Under the pieces are notes generated by a model that did not search any database, was not told the origin of the DNA, and saw only the letters and a list, made by a program, of their open reading frames with translations. From Physocladia obscura (Eukaryota > Chytridiomycota > Chytridiomycetes > Chytridiales > Chytriomycetaceae), in assembly GCA_027596945.1 (NCBI GenBank), contig JADGJH010000354.1, positions 8,421 through 20,420 on the forward strand: 12,000 bases of DNA, written 5' to 3'. The position numbers were made by a program, and so were the translations under genes. Positions within the stretch are counted from its first letter, which is position 1. Each line of letters begins with the position of its first letter. Of the stretch, positions 8,985 to 12,000 are shown piece after piece.

Positions 8985-11522
8985 TCAAAACCCATTTTGC
9001 CGAAATACTGATAGATTTTTTTGATCTGCTGCTTTTGCCAACTCAGGAATATTCACTGTATAATGATTAAAGATTAACTCACATATTTTTAAAGACAGGA
9101 AATATGAAACTTACAATACCGATCCATTATCATCCACAACGTATTCCAAGCACTTGCACTGCTCAAAGAATGCATCTGTAAAACCATTTTCTCATAATCT
9201 CCATTAACCTCAACACCACCTTCAACAACGCTCTTCACATTTTCTTCCTGTGCTTCCAGCACCGCCACAAGCTGTCGTGCGGCATCAGAATAATTTCCCA
9301 ACTGAACAAACGCAATCGCTACATTATAGCGAGCACGCAAGAATCCAGGATTCAATTCCAACGCACGGCCATACGCTTCGAGCGCCTTACGTGGATCCTT
9401 GCTGTTTGCAAGCGTGGCGCCGAGTTTGTTCCAGAGCATATAGTCTTGCGGGTGTATTTTGAGGCAGGCCGCAAAACAATCAACGGCTTTGGAGTGCTCG
9501 CCGCTGATATTGAACAACACTCCGAGTGCCATTTGAACTCCTGCATCCAACTTGGTCGAGTCGGAGTTGGTACGAGCAGCTGCAATGTATAGGTTTGCTA
9601 GGTATTCGTGGTGGTTTGTTACTGATGCTGAAGCAGATGATGAGAGGAGGTGTGAGTATTTTGGATTATTGGCGATCCAGGATTCAAGTGCTTTGTATGC
9701 CTCTGAGAACATGTTTTCATTTGTGTATGAGACTGAAAGCGCGATCCAGCTGTCCAATAATGATGGGTCGAGTTTTGTTGCGTTTCGCAATGCACTAATT
9801 GCGGCGTTTTCGTTTTCGTTCTCTTGCTGTCGCAGACCAAGATTTTTCCATGATGTTGCGTCAAGAGGGTCAATTTGTGCAGCGGCTTCAAGGGAGAGGA
9901 TTGAGTCTGTTAAGTTCGCGTGACGAGAAATATCTTTGAGCTGCGAAAGAGGGACATTGCGCACATATGGGTTTGCCATAATGAAATCATAGTTGTGTGA
10001 AATATCTTGCTGTTCTTGTTGCCGCCGCAACATTTCTGCCACAGCGTTTTGATCAATGTTTGTATTCCATGATTGTTCGAGATCGTGCCATTCTTTTAAA
10101 CGCGCTTTTTCGATGGCGGGATTGCTTGGTGCTGCCGACATTGCAGACGGCCCTGTTCCAGTAACATCGAAAAACTCTTTGAAACTTTCCTCTATCATGG
10201 GGTAATCTTCAGTATCCTGATTTTCTTGTCGAGTTTGCTGTGGCGAATCAGCTTCTACTCCTGCCGGTTCTCCATAATGTACAAACTCGCTACGCCATTC
10301 ATATGGCTTTTGTTGCTCTGCAGTTAACTCTAACCCGGCATACCCTGCCCCATCATCATAATACCAACCACTGCTACCATTTAATCCAGCACCAACATTT
10401 TTAACCCAATCATCACTCGTACTCAACACAGTTGGCTGTTTCGCGGCTGTCGCAATAGGAGCCCCTTGCCCATCTCGCGCCATCTCAACAACCTTATTAT
10501 TCTCAATCCCAACCTCACCATCTCGAATCTGCTTCATAAACTCCATAAATTTCGAGTTTGCAAATTTCGAATTCGTGGCGCCTGCAGATGTCTCAACCGT
10601 GGCAACAAGATGTGCGGCACTTTGGGCCAGCAAGGATGCAGCATTTTGGCCTTGAATATCGACAGCTGGTTGTTGTTGTTGTTCAGGGCTTGTCGTGGCG
10701 GTAAATTCGGCAGTTAAATCTTGTTGGTCTTGAATATATGTTGGTGTTGTTGCGGTGATTGAGGATGAAGCCTTGTCGAATGCGCGTTCAAAGAAGGCAT
10801 CATCTAATGGATTTGCTGGTACAAGAGAAGAAATTGCAGCGGAGTTATTTGCAATGCCACGAAATTGTGGTATTGATTGCAGGGGTTGGATAGGAAACTG
10901 TTGGAATTGGAGATTTTGAGAAAAATTGTTTCGATTTTCTATATAATTATTTTGTAATTGATCGTGTTTTTTTATAAAAGGTTGAAGTTGAATCGGAATC
11001 TGGTTTCGTACAGCAGCTTCTGAAAGAGGGAAGAAAATGAGAATTTGCTGACAAATGACGAAAACCAACCTCGCGCTCGATGAAAAACTTCATCAAGCAT
11101 TCCAAACTGCGAAAACTCATCTGAAATATTCATATTCTCGATATTAACGGAACGTTGTTGCATATTATTTGATTGATGGAGGGTTAGCGGCGGTGAAACA
11201 ATCAGTTCTTTGCGCATTTGGCTGAATTCGAATGGAGTCTGCGCCATGGGAATTTTGCTTTGCTGTGCACGATTCTGGGCAAAAAACGCCGCCGCGTCAT
11301 TCGATATGTTCAACTGGGTATTCTGAAATAAATGGTCTTCAGTTTTAGGAATTAGCCAAACGGCTTACTCACCCGGCCGACTAAACGCTCGCCACTCGAT
11401 CCGAGATTTGATCTTTCGCCAAGTTGCGCTGTGAACGGCGAAACTGACGAGGACACACTGTGTTGCACGAGATTCTTCAGTGCATTTGAGTTTGATGTTG
11501 AACAAGATGCTGATGAATCCAT
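8985..11522 (-). CDS. PEX5: PEX5, peroxisomal PTS1 import receptor with PEX7-binding box
   Basis: PEX5 binds the C-terminal SKL-type signal of peroxisomal matrix proteins in the cytosol, docks on PEX14/PEX13 and is recycled by ubiquitination. Minus-strand exons are 11522-11373, 11322-11070, 11019-9115 and 9055-8985. Introns are 50, 50 and 59 bp, all in phase, giving 792 residues. The N-terminus MDSSASCSTSNSNALKNL carries the conserved export cysteine as C7. PEX14-type motifs are LDEVF (126-130), LDDAF (206-210), LTAEF (236-240) and one strict WxxxF, WRSEF (376-380). Residues 286-307 (FANSKFMEFMKQIRDGEV) match the PEX7-binding box of mammalian and plant long PEX5. TPR repeats fill about 499-720: ENENENAAISALRNATKLDP, then GVLFNISGEHSKAVDCF, LWNKLGATLAN and ARYNVAIAFVQLGNY. 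These keep the asparagines known to grip the PTS1 backbone (N638, N665, N673, N700 by family alignment). The last exon supplies a family-like ending, FRQNGF. It is longer than yeast or human PEX5 because of a Gln/Ala/Ser-rich middle. Confidence 0.97.
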
Positions 11523-12000
11523 GTGTTTTTGAAAAGAAATTCAAGGGTTGTACTTCATTGTCTCATGGGACATCGTTTCTGAAGCTTTTTATTAATGCCG
11601 GCACTCACTACAAAACCACGGCAAAAACGCCAGAATGCTATCTTTCCTCTATACCTAGCAAAAATAAAGTAAATAAAAAATAAAAAGGGTGCTCCTAAAA
11701 ATTCCATAATTTTACTCCTGTCTTGATCGAAATCTCTAATTGTTGATAGTAAGGAAAATCCCACAGAAGAAACTAACCGTTCTCGAGCCAGAAAACTTGC
11801 TTCTCAGAAAAAAAGATAAATCGAATGAGTAAAGCAAAACTAAAAAACAAAAATATACGTAACCCCAAGTCAATTTTTTTTTCTTTTCCAACCTAATAAT
11901 ATTAAAACAAAAAAGATGGGGTGAATGGTGAAATAATCAGAAATGCGAAAGAGAGAGCAAATCTGTAAAACAAAGAGAGAATAAAATTCAAAAAAAAAAA
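11523..12000 (-). promoter_or_regulatory. PEX5 upstream region, no gene seen
   Basis: This is AT-rich DNA 5' of PEX5. On the PEX5 sense strand it is pyrimidine-rich near 11930-11990 (CTCTCT runs and a T run of at least ten at the window end), a common fungal promoter or 5' leader texture. The short frames over 11480-11683 (+) and 11555-11764 (-) have no recognisable homology. No defined TATA box or peroxisome-regulatory element was identified. Confidence 0.35.

Noticed and set aside
9552..9923. A 123-codon + strand frame inside PEX5
   Set aside because: It is antisense to the TPR-coding exon, which is unambiguous, and has no recognisable homology of its own.
5668..11522. A functional cluster linking PDX1 and PEX5
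   Set aside because: Vitamin B6 synthesis by PDX1 is cytosolic and the two genes are separated by an unrelated gene, so proximity alone does not support a shared pathway.
1..12000. Bacterial-type features: CRISPR arrays, operons, Shine-Dalgarno sites, tRNA or rRNA genes
   Set aside because: Spliced genes show the DNA is eukaryotic. No regularly spaced repeats were seen, and no tRNA cloverleaf or rRNA segment was recognised on reading both strands by eye.

Overview
This window is nuclear DNA of a small-intron eukaryote, most likely a fungus. The reasons are GT-AG introns of 48-90 bp inside clear protein-coding genes, AT-rich spacers, a PDX1/SNZ-type vitamin B6 gene and a PEX5 receptor. An early-diverging (chytrid-like) fungus is my guess, because PEX5 keeps a PEX7-binding box and a Polinton-type polymerase relic is present. 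That placement is inference; no species marker is visible.

Layout. (1) 1-1991 is AT-rich accessory DNA. It holds homopolymer tracts, a cluster of overlapping inverted repeats at 366-404, a possible small spliced ORF on + (430/497-839), and on the minus strand (about 818-1783) a badly decayed protein-primed family-B DNA polymerase fragment. That fragment is split by stops, frameshifts and a 44-bp tandem duplication. (2) 1992-5508 (+) is a six-exon gene for a 1072-residue protein: an N-terminal von Willebrand A domain with a complete MIDAS, then a long uncharacterised region with a His/Gly-rich motif near the C-terminus. (3) 5668-6977 (-) is PDX1/SNZ, the synthase subunit of pyridoxal 5'-phosphate synthase, in six exons including a 19-nt microexon. 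It converges tail-to-tail with the vWA gene. (4) 7343-8231 (-) is a glutamine-rich protein with a degenerate C2H2-like segment; its 5' end is uncertain. (5) 8985-11522 (-) is PEX5, the peroxisomal PTS1 import receptor, in four exons, 792 residues, with the N-terminal cysteine, diaromatic and LxxxF motifs, a PEX7-binding box and the C-terminal TPR domain.

The genes do not form an obvious pathway cluster. The vWA protein, PDX1 and PEX5 look like ordinary chromosomal neighbours next to a transposon graveyard. All exon joins were worked out by hand from splice signals, reading phase and, where the family is known, conserved protein sequence. They are predictions without transcript evidence.
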